Source of the DNA: JBBQHM01 sp038323965
GTDB lineage: Bacteria > Verrucomicrobiota > Verrucomicrobiia > Chthoniobacterales > UBA10450
DNA: 28,511 nt
Reading direction: 5' to 3'
Assembly (NCBI GenBank): GCA_038323965.1
Contig: JBBQHM010000019.1
Location: 1 to 28,511, forward strand
Made by a program: the position numbers and the translations under genes. A model generated the notes under the pieces. That model was not told the origin of the DNA, did not search any database, and saw only the letters and a program-made list of their open reading frames with translations. Positions 1 to 6,658 of the stretch are shown here, piece by piece (the stretch's first letter is position 1; every line of letters starts with the position of its first letter).

Positions 1-2
1 TC

Positions 3-65
3 GTGGTCGAAAGCGACGCCACGATTTGTGCGCCGCTCATCTTCGCGTGGGTGCTCGGACAGTAG
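3..65 (+). CDS. C-terminal end of a truncated gene, unknown product
   Basis: The window opens inside an open frame that encodes about 20 residues, ending in APLIFAWVLGQ before a TAG stop. The hydrophobic, Trp-containing end looks like the tail of a membrane or secreted protein, but it is too short to identify. The next gene (osmC-like) lies on the other strand, so this would be a convergent neighbour. It could also be a chance open frame. Upstream sequence is needed. Confidence 0.3.
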   Translation: MVESDATICAPLIFAWVLGQ

Positions 66-73
66 GAAAAGCT

Positions 74-105
74 GTAGCCGTCGCCCTGTGGGCGACGCCG
101 GCTAC
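74..105. repeat. Intergenic palindrome (GTAGCCG...CGGCTAC)
   Basis: The inner stem TCGCCC/GGGCGA (81-86 with 90-95) has a 3-nt loop. An outer stem GTAGCCG/CGGCTAC (74-80 with 99-105) is offset by a 3-nt bulge. No T-run follows on either strand, so it is not a good intrinsic terminator. It looks like a REP-type palindromic unit. Similar CGGCTACG or GTAGCTACG words recur near 2088 and 6618. Confidence 0.55.
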
Positions 106-150
106 GACACCGCTGTCCACGGCAAATCGGCTAGAGAAGATCCCTGCGAA

Positions 151-558
151 TTAGCCTTCCCAGAAGAACTGCGTCGGCCGCTCCATCTCCGCCGCAAGGC
201 TGCGATGAACAGGGCATCCGATTGCCGTTTTTTCGAGCAGTTCGCGCTGTGGATGATTTGCGGGAAGCGGGATGTGAACTTCCGTCGTTAGCCGCCCGAT
301 GCGACGCGGCTTGTCCGACATCTCTTTTGTGACCGAAGCGGTGGAACCTCGAAGTTCAAGGCCGTGCCGTTCCGCGACGATCGCCATCGTCGTCAGGATG
401 CACGTCGCGAGTGCCGTTCCGACGAGATCGGTCGGCGAAAACGCTTCGCCTTTGCCTTGATTGTCGCTTGGCGCGTCCGTTTCCAAGCGTGAGCCGGAAG
501 GGCCGTGGAGGGCGGCGCAATGCAAGCCGCCCGTGTACTCGACAGAAATTGTGACCAT
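151..558 (-). CDS. OsmC/Ohr-family peroxiredoxin-like protein
   Basis: This 135-residue protein belongs to the OsmC/YhfA superfamily of thiol-dependent peroxidases, which reduce organic hydroperoxides in the cytoplasm. The two redox cysteines typical of the family are visible: C53 in a TALATC segment at the start of the central helix, and C115 in GCPVHRSL. The SPTDLVGTAL stretch before the first cysteine is also typical. The open frame runs upstream to 720, but those 54 extra codons read through an intergenic inverted repeat, so the ATG giving MVTISVEYTGG is preferred and makes a normal family length. No Shine-Dalgarno sequence precedes this ATG. A promoter-like pair ends only 6 nt upstream, so the mRNA may be leaderless. 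Function as a peroxidase is inferred from the family; OsmC, Ohr or YhfA subtype is not resolved. Confidence 0.88.
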   Translation of the reverse strand: MVTISVEYTGGLHCAALHGPSGSRLETDAPSDNQGKGEAFSPTDLVGTALATCILTTMAIVAERHGLELRGSTASVTKEMSDKPRRIGRLTTEVHIPLPANHPQRELLEKTAIGCPVHRSLAAEMERPTQFFWEG

Positions 559-564
559 AATCTG

Positions 565-593
565 AGTATGGGTGGCGAATGAACTTCTGTCAT
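565..593 (-). promoter_or_regulatory. Possible promoter of the osmC-like gene
   Basis: On the minus strand ATGACA (588-593) is followed by a 17-nt spacer and CATACT (565-570), 6 nt before the ATG at 558. The -35-like hexamer is the outer edge (GGATGACA) of the adjacent inverted repeat. Matches to consensus are 5/6 and 4/6, so this is weak evidence. The geometry resembles that of the barrel-gene promoters later in the window. Confidence 0.3.
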
Positions 594-702
594 CCCGAGC
601 GAAGTCGAGGGACCCCGCAGCCAGTGTAAGCGCCCGAATTCGTGTAGCCTGCGACCGAATGGGAGGTCCTTCGACTCCGCTTGCGGCTCCGCTCAGGATG
701 AC
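589..702. repeat. Dispersed inverted repeat, copy 1
   Basis: The left arm starts GTCATCCCGAGCGAAGTCGA and continues to GGGACC. The right arm (665-702) runs from GGTCCTTCGACTCCG to GCTCAGGATGAC. The arms are imperfect reverse complements around a variable centre of about 50 nt. Related copies lie at 1796, 4115 and 6124, with a right-arm-only copy at 6577. There is no coding content, although open frames run through it. Confidence 0.8.
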
Positions 703-753
703 AGAATAGCGCTGCCACACGTCCCGACCCGCGATAGCATCCGGATGGCGTTG

Positions 754-1800
754 CTACGGCATCCCCGAAATCGCGCTTTCCTGAATCTTCGCGCGATTTT
801 GCTCGAGCTTGTCGCGGAACACGCGCGCCAGATCGCGGTCATGCCAGATGATCAAATCGCTATCATGTTTCTTGGTATCGTCATTCTGCCAGCCTTCATT
901 CCACCAACAGAAGCCGATGATAGCCGGCCATCTGCCCGAGAAAATTTCGTCAAGGGCAGCGCCCGCCCACGTGGCTGCGTCGCAATGCCGGTTGTGAATA
1001 TCGCAACCGAACTCCGCGATCACGATGGGCTTCCCTGGCGCCAGTTTCGTCAGTCGCGGATAGGCTTCGCGCAGCTTGAAGCGCAGGCTTTCCGTCCCGT
1101 CTTTCATCGCGGGCGTCGTCGGTCCATAGGCGCTCAGACCGATCCAGTCTGCGTATTCATTGCCCGGATAATAATTCTCGAATGCATTCCATTTCGATTC
1201 CGGTTCGCCGAGCCAGTTCACGTGCCAAATCCATTGCAGATTCGTCGCGCCTTCGCTTCGCATCAGGTCCACCATGTGCCGGTAGACCGCGACATATTTC
1301 GCGGGACCTATTTTCGCGCCGCCGTTCCAACGACCATTCCACGGGAACCACTTGCCGTTCGGCTCCGTCCCCCACTCGATCAAAACGGGCGAGCCGAATG
1401 TCTTCGCTTCTCGTGCCCACGCACGAAGGTCGCCGTCGAACTCACCGCGAAGAATTCGATCCAGCGTGAAAGTCTTCTCCGCATGCAACTCATTTAAATC
1501 CGACCGCAGCATCAAGCGGACGTAAGGAATTTTGCCCGCCGAACGAACTTCGCCGCACGTCTCAGCGGGGAATTGGCGCGACTCGAACCAGTTGTTCGAG
1601 AAGAATACCCACGATGTTTTAGCGCCCACCATATTCTCGTAATGTGCGATGTCCGCCGTCGTGAAATCGTGTTCGGACGGATCATGCGTGTCGGTGCCGA
1701 CGCCACCGTAGTAAAATCCCTGGTATAATTTCCCCGGAGGCGGCAGCGAAATCGGAGCGCCGAACGACAGCGTCGCAAGAAACAACGAGCCAACCGTCAT
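754..1800 (-). CDS. Secreted glycoside hydrolase, GH26-like
   Basis: This is a predicted exported (beta/alpha)8-type hydrolase of 348 residues from the ATG at 1800. WGTEPNGKWFPW (acid/base candidate E145) resembles the HxMNGxWFPW block of GH26 enzymes, which cleave beta-mannans or beta-1,3-linked glucans. IAEFG (E263) is the likely nucleophile block, and a WWNEGW motif lies near the C-terminus. A hydrophobic segment ending SFGA at the N-terminus looks like a signal peptide, but from this ATG it lacks the usual basic n-region. The frame stays open to an alternative ATG at 1884, whose extra 28 residues include arginines (VPRLRF) that would complete a signal peptide. That extension is encoded by an inverted repeat. 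No carbohydrate-binding module or other sugar gene is nearby, so substrate is unknown. The family is assigned from motifs only. Confidence 0.75.
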   Translation of the reverse strand: MTVGSLFLATLSFGAPISLPPPGKLYQGFYYGGVGTDTHDPSEHDFTTADIAHYENMVGAKTSWVFFSNNWFESRQFPAETCGEVRSAGKIPYVRLMLRSDLNELHAEKTFTLDRILRGEFDGDLRAWAREAKTFGSPVLIEWGTEPNGKWFPWNGRWNGGAKIGPAKYVAVYRHMVDLMRSEGATNLQWIWHVNWLGEPESKWNAFENYYPGNEYADWIGLSAYGPTTPAMKDGTESLRFKLREAYPRLTKLAPGKPIVIAEFGCDIHNRHCDAATWAGAALDEIFSGRWPAIIGFCWWNEGWQNDDTKKHDSDLIIWHDRDLARVFRDKLEQNRAKIQESAISGMP

Positions 1801-1887
1801 CCCGAGCGCAGCGAAGCGAAGTCGAGGGACCTCGTGGCAAGACGTCAATCTAACGCGACGGGGTGCTTCGACTTCGCTCGACATGAC
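1796..1887. repeat. Dispersed inverted repeat, copy 2, overlapping the hydrolase start
   Basis: The left arm GTCATCCCGAGCGCAGCGAA (from 1796) continues to GTCGAGGGACCTCG. The right arm, at about 1861-1887, contains GCTTCGACTTCGCTCGACATGAC. Read on the minus strand, the left arm ends GGGATGAC, and its ATG is the most conservative start codon of the hydrolase gene. An alternative ATG at 1884 lies in the other arm. Confidence 0.75.
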
Positions 1888-1933
1888 CGAAGTGTAGCTG
1901 AAGGTACGCCGTACGCCGAAAATAGACGGCGAA

Positions 1934-2031
1934 GGTAGGGGCGATTGATCTCAATCGCCCGGCGGTAAACGTGCCGCGCGATCGAGCAGCACTGCTCTCC
2001 CTCCCGGGCGGTTCGGTGAACCGCCCCTACC
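1934..2031. repeat. Composite inverted pair of palindromes (REPIN-like)
   Basis: Two related palindromes face each other. The first is GGTAG followed by GGGCGATTGA-TC-TCAATCGCCC (1939-1960). The second is GGGCGGTTC-GGT-GAACCGCCC (2006-2026) followed by CTACC. The outer GGTAG (1934-1938) and CTACC (2027-2031) are reverse complements. Turned over, the second unit starts GGTAGGGGCGGTTCACC, so both are variants of one unit in opposite orientation, as in REPIN doublets. Confidence 0.7.
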
Positions 2032-2052
2032 TTAAACGAGCAGCCTTCGCCA

Positions 2053-2079
2053 GTAGGGCAACCGATGCGGTTACCCTAC
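2053..2079. repeat. Intergenic hairpin (GTAGGG...CCCTAC)
   Basis: GTAGGGCAACCG pairs with CGGTTACCCTAC around a 3-nt ATG loop, with one C/A mismatch. It lies 21 nt past the stop of the DUF2383-type gene on its transcribed side. No T-run follows, so it is more likely a palindromic repeat or an mRNA 3'-end stabiliser than an intrinsic terminator. Confidence 0.6.
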
Positions 2080-2099
2080 AACGGCGCGGCTACGTCCGG

Positions 2100-2555
2100 C
2101 TAATTCTTCGCGGCGTCGCGCAGCTGCTTGATCTTGTCGTGCGCGCTCTTCACATCGGTGTATTGACGCGAGATGATGTCGCGAATCGGTGAGGAGAGCT
2201 CTTCCTTCTCCATCGCCTTTTTATATTCGCTCACAGCCGAATCTTCGCCGCGCTCGCACTCGACGAGAATCGCGTGATCATCCTGGGCCGTGACCGCTGA
2301 CTTGATGTTGATCCAAGCGCGATGAGCGGCGCCAGCGACGCTGCTCGAATCTTCCGGCTTCGCGTCACCGAGATTGATGACTTCGTTCTGTAACTCACCG
2401 GCGAAACGCGAACGCTGCAGCGAATACTCACTGAAGAGAGACTTCAGCTGCGAATCTTTCACGCCCTCGGAAGCTTCTTTGAATCCCTCCTGCCCATCTT
2501 TCAATGTTTCAATGAGGTCGTTAACCACCGAAATAATTTCCTTGTTCTGTGCCAT
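2100..2555 (-). CDS. DUF2383 / PA2169-type four-helix-bundle protein
   Basis: This acidic, helix-rich protein of 151 residues starts MAQNKEIISVVNDLIETLKD and contains GFKEASEGVKD and a second half built on AHRAWINIKSAV and ECERGED. This is the pattern of the DUF2383/PA2169 family, a ferritin-like four-helix fold of unknown function often linked to stress responses. The open frame reaches 2651, but the ATG at 2555 gives the normal N-terminus and is preceded by AAGGG at close distance, a plausible ribosome site. It is divergent from the DUF5069 gene across an 88-nt gap that must hold both promoters. No metal-ligand set is clear enough to claim iron storage. Confidence 0.8.
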   Translation of the reverse strand: MAQNKEIISVVNDLIETLKDGQEGFKEASEGVKDSQLKSLFSEYSLQRSRFAGELQNEVINLGDAKPEDSSSVAGAAHRAWINIKSAVTAQDDHAILVECERGEDSAVSEYKKAMEKEELSSPIRDIISRQYTDVKSAHDKIKQLRDAAKN

Positions 2556-2643
2556 ACCCTTGATTCGAAACGCGGATGCATTTCGCGTCCCCTCATGACT
2601 CCACCTTATTTGCGCGACCGGTTCTCTGCCCATAGCTTTAGTG

Positions 2644-3090
2644 ATGAACAAACAAGGTAAAGACCTGACGAAAGAGGCGCCCCGCAGCCCGAAAACTAAA
2701 GTCGGTGGCTACGTGATTTTGGGGCGCACGATCGATAAATGCCGGGCCCTCCTCTGGGCGAATATCGGAGATTACCATTTCGATTGTCCGCTCGATAACA
2801 TGCTTTTCGGCTGGAAAGGCATTAAGGGCGACGATTTCAAAGCCGTTGTTGAAGGCGGCGCCAGCGACGAGGAAATCGCCAAGTGGGTGGACGACAACGG
2901 GACCCTTAAATCCGAAGACGAGAAGCGCCAGTGGGGCGAGCAAATGCTGGCCGCTAATCCGTATGAGAATCCCGAAAAACGCGATTGGTACATCGACGCG
3001 ATCGCTTCAACCGGCCTCGATCCAAAGACGACGCCGCTCTTCGATTGGCTCGAAGCCGACGACAAAATGAGTTACGCCAAGGCCGCGTAA
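2644..3090 (+). CDS. DUF5069 domain protein
   Basis: This small soluble protein of about 148 residues begins MNKQGKDLTKEAPRSP and continues with VGGYVILGRTIDKCRALLWA, the N-terminal block I associate with DUF5069, a family common in Verrucomicrobiota with no established function. There is no signal peptide or membrane segment. The C-terminal half has a DWYIDAIASTGLDPKTTP stretch and a LFDWLEADD end. The preferred start is the ATG at 2644; a GTG sits directly before it. It is divergent from the DUF2383-type gene and ends just before a strong intrinsic terminator, so it is probably a single-gene transcript. Confidence 0.8.
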   Translation: MNKQGKDLTKEAPRSPKTKVGGYVILGRTIDKCRALLWANIGDYHFDCPLDNMLFGWKGIKGDDFKAVVEGGASDEEIAKWVDDNGTLKSEDEKRQWGEQMLAANPYENPEKRDWYIDAIASTGLDPKTTPLFDWLEADDKMSYAKAA

Positions 3091-3115
3091 CTTTTTCGCA
3101 AAGACAAGTTTAGAG

Positions 3116-3150
3116 CGGCCTCACTGGTAACGGTGAGGCCGTTTTGCTTT
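3116..3150 (+). terminator. Intrinsic terminator after the DUF5069 gene
   Basis: CGGCCTCAC (3116-3124) pairs with GTGAGGCCG (3133-3141) around an 8-nt loop, followed by TTTTGCTTT. It starts 25 nt after the stop codon. Confidence 0.88.
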
Positions 3151-3169
3151 CGATTTACGTTTAAGAGGC

Positions 3170-4072
3170 GTGGCCATCTCCCTCAAACCGCAGGACCTCA
3201 AGCGCTACGCGCAAATCGCCGGACTTCTCGCCAAGTATGGGCGTTCGGATTTAGTAAAAAGCGCCGGCTTGGAGGAGACCCTGGCAGCTGAGGAACGCGT
3301 CACGCCAAAGGAAGCGGCGAAGGCGGACGAACTGGCGGAGGATCTAGAGAAGCTCGGTCCGACGTTCGTTAAACTCGGCCAACTTCTTTCCACGCGCGTG
3401 GCGATGATGCCGAAAGCCTATTTGCAGGCGCTGGAGCGGCTGCAGGACAAGGTTGAACCTTTCGCCGTCGACGAAGTCGAGAAAATCATCACCGCCGAGC
3501 TCGGGGTGCGGATTTCAAATGCGTTCTCTCAGTTCGAAGAAGCGCCCACCGCGTCGGCCTCATTAGGCCAGGTGCATCTCGCGCGGATGCGCGATGGGCG
3601 ACGCGTCGCTGCTCAACCTTGACCAGGTGGGAAGGGCGTTGGAGCCGCACTTCGATCCCAATGCGTCGATCCGGAAAAACGCGGCCGAGATTTTACAGCA
3701 GCGTCTTACGAAAAGTTTGTCGCCCGGGAATCTATTTAGCGGCGCGCTGGAGATGAAGGACTTGCTGCAGCGTCTGCCAGCCCGGCTTAACAAATTCGTG
3801 GACGCGCTTTCGAAGGGCGAATTCAAGATCAACGTGGACGCGATTGACGAGAAGACGTTAATCCTTGGATTTCAGAAAGTCGCGAATCGGATCACCGTCG
3901 GACTGATTATTGCCGCGCTCATAATCGGCGCCGCGATGCTGATGCGGTGGAAACGACTTTCCGAATCTGGGGTTATCCCGGTCTCGCTATCTTACTCTTC
4001 CTCGGCGCCGCGGCCGGCGGCGTGACGCTACTGATCAACATCTTTTTCTACGACAAGTCGAATCGCGACTAA
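3170..4072 (+). pseudogene. Broken ABC1/AarF (UbiB-type) kinase gene
   Basis: Three fragments of one ABC1-family protein lie in order. Fragment 1 (3170-3622, GTG start) carries the family's N-terminal KxGQ block as KLGQLLSTR and an Ala/Ser-rich loop (TASASLGQVH), and breaks at DGRRVA just where the ATP-binding lysine should follow. Fragment 2 (from 3594, frame 3) resumes in the C-terminal part as LLNLDQVGRALEPHFDPN and runs into a membrane helix. Fragment 3 (from 3947, the frame of fragment 1) starts VETTFRIWGYPG and ends in a second membrane helix and FFYDKSNRD at the TAA. About 200-250 residues holding the kinase catalytic core are missing, and one base is missing near 3946. ABC1 kinases act in ubiquinone or isoprenoid lipid biology; this copy cannot do so. 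An assembly error at the first junction is the main alternative. Confidence 0.85.
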
Positions 4073-4114
4073 GACCGAAGGGCTCTCGGTGCAACGCGCG
4101 CGCTGGCCTGCTCA

Positions 4115-4223
4115 GTCATCCTGAGCGGAGCGAAGGATCTCTCGGCTGGTCTGCAAATCACCCGTTCGCGTGAGGTGCGACCGAACGTGAGGTCCTTCGC
4201 CCTCTGCGCGGCTCAGGATAACA
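4115..4223. repeat. Dispersed inverted repeat, copy 3
   Basis: The left arm is GTCATCCTGAGCGGAGCGAA followed by GGATCT. The right arm starts GAGGTCCTTCGCCCTCTGCG and ends GGCTCAGGATAACA (4223). It lies between the kinase pseudogene and the DUF885 gene and fills most of that 219-nt gap. Here the left arm reads CCTGAGC where copies 1, 2 and 4 read CCCGAGC. Confidence 0.78.
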
Positions 4224-4291
4224 GATCGCGCGCACGGCCCTAAAAACTTCTGCATTGACCATCTCGGCTCGCTCAGACCTGCTCAGTTCCT

Positions 4292-6109
4292 ATGAAGCGC
4301 TTTTCCAAATGGCTCGGAGCCGTCGTCGGCATCCTCGTTCTCATTGCCGCGATCTTCCTCGTTAACCTCATCTGGTTTCGGCCCTGGTTCTTGAACGCCT
4401 TTTACGAAAAGATCTTCGTCGAGGTCCTGTTCGAAGAACCGGAACTGCTCACGAGTATCGGGCTGGTCGAGCAATTCGGCATCACCGGCCACAACGCGAA
4501 GCTGAGCGACGAATCGCCCGCGCAGCAGCAGAAACAGATGGAGCGGCTGAAGAAAAATCTGGCGCAGCTTCACCAGTATCCGCTCGAGAAACAAAACCCG
4601 TCGCAGCGGCTCTCGACCGCGGTGCTCGATTGGTTTCTCTCCGTCCAGGCCGAAGGCGAAAAATTCCAATGGCACAACTATCCGGTGAACCAGCTCTTCG
4701 GCGTGCAAAATCAATTCCCATCCTTCATGGCGAACACGCATCGGCTGCTCGCGCCGCGTGATTGCGAGTATTACCTGAAGCGGCTGGAGGCGCTGCCGAC
4801 GAAGTTCGATCAGGTCCTCGCGGGCTTGAAAGTGCGCGAGGAAAAGGGAATCACGCCGCCGCGGTTCGTGGTCGAGAAGGTGTTGAAGGAGATGAACGAC
4901 TTCGTGGCCAAGCCCGCGCCCGAAAACATCCTCGCCCTCTCCTTTCACACGCGAGCGGCCAAGATCGCGAAGCTGGACGACCAGCAGCGCGCCGATTTCC
5001 AGCGGCGGGTCGAGGCGGACATCACCGCCAAGGTCTATCCGGCTTATGCAAAGCTGATCGATTACTTTACTGCGCTCTTGCCGAAGACGACGACGGATGA
5101 CGGCGTTTGGAAGTTGCCGGATGGGGAAGCGTATTACGCGCACATGCTGCGGCAGAACACGACCACGAGATTGAATCCGACAGAGATTCACTCGTTAGGC
5201 TTGGCTGAAGTGGCGCGAATCGAGGGCGAGATGCGAACGATTCTGGACGCGAACGGATTTGCCGATCAGCCGATCGGCGTCGCCATGAAAGCACTGGGCG
5301 CGGATCCGCGTTTTCTTTTTTCGAATGACGACAACGGCCGCACGGCGGCGCTGGCTGAATATACTCGCTTGATCGATCAAGCGCTGGAGCGATCGCGAGA
5401 TCATTTCGCGACCATTCCGAAAGCGAAGGTCGAAGTGCGACGGGTACCGGAGTTCAAAGAAAAGACCGCGCCCGGCGCCTACTACGAAGCGCCCGCGCTC
5501 GACGGAACGCGGCCCGGAATTTTTTACGCGAACCTGCGCGACGTAACGGAGAACCCGCGCTGGAGCATGCCGACCCTGGCCTATCACGAAGGCGTGCCGG
5601 GCCATCATTTTCAGCTCGCGACCGCGCAGGAGTTGAAAGGGCTGCCGCAATTTCGAAAGCTGATCCCGTTCACCTCCTACGCGGAGGGTTGGGCGCTCTA
5701 CACGGAATGGCTGGCGAAGGAATCGGGCTGGTATGAAGGCGATCCGTTTGGCGATCTCGGCCGCTTGCAGGCGGAGCTGTTCCGCGCCGTCCGGCTCGTG
5801 GTGGATACCGGCATTCATGCGCAACGCTGGTCGCGCGAACAAGCCATCGCCTACATGCTGGAGAAGACGGGCATGGGCGAGAAAGATGTCACCTCGGAGA
5901 TCGAGCGCTACATAGTCTCACCGGGACAGGCGTGCGCTTACAAAGTCGGGATGTTGAAAATTCAGGAGCTACGCCTCCGCACGAAAGAGCAGCTCGGCGC
6001 GAACTGGGACGAGCGCGAGTTCCACGATGTCGTGCTGAAGAACGGCGCATTGCCGCTCGAGATTCTGGAGCAGCAGGTGAACCAATACATTCAGCGCAAA
6101 AAAACGTAG
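4292..6109 (+). CDS. DUF885 family protein, putative membrane-anchored metallopeptidase
   Basis: This 605-residue protein opens with a basic n-region and a long hydrophobic stretch (about residues 8-28), either a signal anchor or an uncleaved signal peptide, so the bulk should sit in the periplasm. The family signature is YHEGVPGHHFQ near residue 431, an HExxxGHH zinc-type motif, followed by YAEGWALYTEWL about 40 residues later, which in DUF885 supplies a further glutamate ligand. The length is normal for the family and the frame is intact. DUF885 proteins resemble M32-type carboxypeptidases, but enzymatic activity here is inferred and the substrate is unknown. The gene stands alone between two copies of the inverted repeat. 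A long open frame on the other strand across its 5' half is a codon-bias shadow. Confidence 0.88.
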   Translation: MKRFSKWLGAVVGILVLIAAIFLVNLIWFRPWFLNAFYEKIFVEVLFEEPELLTSIGLVEQFGITGHNAKLSDESPAQQQKQMERLKKNLAQLHQYPLEKQNPSQRLSTAVLDWFLSVQAEGEKFQWHNYPVNQLFGVQNQFPSFMANTHRLLAPRDCEYYLKRLEALPTKFDQVLAGLKVREEKGITPPRFVVEKVLKEMNDFVAKPAPENILALSFHTRAAKIAKLDDQQRADFQRRVEADITAKVYPAYAKLIDYFTALLPKTTTDDGVWKLPDGEAYYAHMLRQNTTTRLNPTEIHSLGLAEVARIEGEMRTILDANGFADQPIGVAMKALGADPRFLFSNDDNGRTAALAEYTRLIDQALERSRDHFATIPKAKVEVRRVPEFKEKTAPGAYYEAPALDGTRPGIFYANLRDVTENPRWSMPTLAYHEGVPGHHFQLATAQELKGLPQFRKLIPFTSYAEGWALYTEWLAKESGWYEGDPFGDLGRLQAELFRAVRLVVDTGIHAQRWSREQAIAYMLEKTGMGEKDVTSEIERYIVSPGQACAYKVGMLKIQELRLRTKEQLGANWDEREFHDVVLKNGALPLEILEQQVNQYIQRKKT

Positions 6110-6123
6110 GGCGATCCCACCCT

Positions 6124-6273
6124 GTCATCCCGAGCCGCGAAGACGGCGAGGGACCTCGCCTACGGTCGCGGGCGGATGAATATCGGAGCGTGCGGCCGCA
6201 GCGACAGTCAATGTTTTTAGACGCCCAAAGTGCCGATGCGAGGTCCTTCGGCGTCTGCGCGCCTCAGGATGAC
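6124..6273. repeat. Dispersed inverted repeat, copy 4
   Basis: The left arm starts GTCATCCCGAGCCGCGAAGA and continues to GGGACCTCG. The right arm starts GAGGTCCTTCGGCGTCTGCG and ends CCTCAGGATGAC at 6273. The centre, about 80 nt, is the longest among the copies. It begins 15 nt after the DUF885 stop and ends just before the permease remnant, whose frame reads on into it. Confidence 0.78.
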
Positions 6274-6289
6274 AAGTGTGAGTGAACTG

Positions 6290-6568
6290 CTCCGTGCGGA
6301 GCGCGGTCATTGGGCTGACGCGAGTGGGGCGGCGCGCGGGAATGAAGCAGGCGAGCAAGGCCGCACATGCCAGCAGTACTGACGAAACAAGGAGCGCGAT
6401 CGGATCCGCCGGGCTGAATTGATAAAGCATCTGCGCCAGAAACCGGCCCGCGCGGACGTGCAGGTAAACCGCGCCGTTGTAAGCTTAAGCGAGCGGCACG
6501 AAGAGGCGCTTCGGCACGTAGCTCCCCAGCAGGCTTCGGTTTTCATCTATCGTTAGGCGAAAATCCAT
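6290..6568 (-). pseudogene. Remnant of an FtsX/MacB-like (ADOP-type) ABC permease
   Basis: Read on the minus strand, one frame gives YVPKRLFVPLA, a TAA stop (6485-6487), then AYNGAVYLHVRAG, which looks like the FVPLxQxYxxxVxLHVRxxGDP block of the periplasmic domain in large FtsX-type permeases. It passes directly into RFLAQMLYQFSPADPIALL and CFIPARRPTRVSPMTALRTE, the last membrane helix and the C-terminal signature of the same family. The part between these blocks, normally over 100 residues, is missing, and the whole N-terminus is absent. The TAA sits where family members have Gln, consistent with a CAA-to-TAA change. No stop follows the ALRTE end, and the frame runs into the neighbouring repeat. 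Confidence 0.7.
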
Positions 6569-6576
6569 CAGCAGGC

Positions 6577-6611
6577 GCGAGTCCTTCGCCATTTGCGCGA
6601 CTCAGGATGAC
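6577..6611. repeat. Dispersed repeat, copy 5 (right arm only)
   Basis: GCGAGTCCTTCGCC is followed by GCGCGACTCAGGATGAC, matching the right arm of copies 3 and 4. No left arm lies within the preceding 150 nt, so this is a solo half-element. It adjoins the 5' edge of the permease remnant. Confidence 0.6.
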
Positions 6612-6658
6612 AGATTAGCTCCCGCCGTAGCTACGATGACTCATTGGCTGCCGTGTCG

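Noticed and set aside
28..291. Plus-strand open frame at the window start
   Set aside because: Its Ser/Arg-rich product crosses a palindrome and the antisense of the osmC-like gene. The short frame ending at 65 is a better candidate for real coding sequence.
559..720. N-terminal extension of the osmC-like gene to 720
   Set aside because: The 54 extra residues are the translation of an intergenic inverted repeat, and the family normally starts at the MVTISVEY position.
745..1497. Plus-strand 250-codon frame opposite the GH26-like gene
   Set aside because: It is opposite a gene with catalytic-site motifs and has no coherent domain.
4283..5191. Long minus-strand open frame of 302 codons opposite the DUF885 gene
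   Set aside because: It is Leu/Arg-rich with no recognisable domain and lies wholly opposite a gene with clear family motifs. It is a codon-bias shadow.
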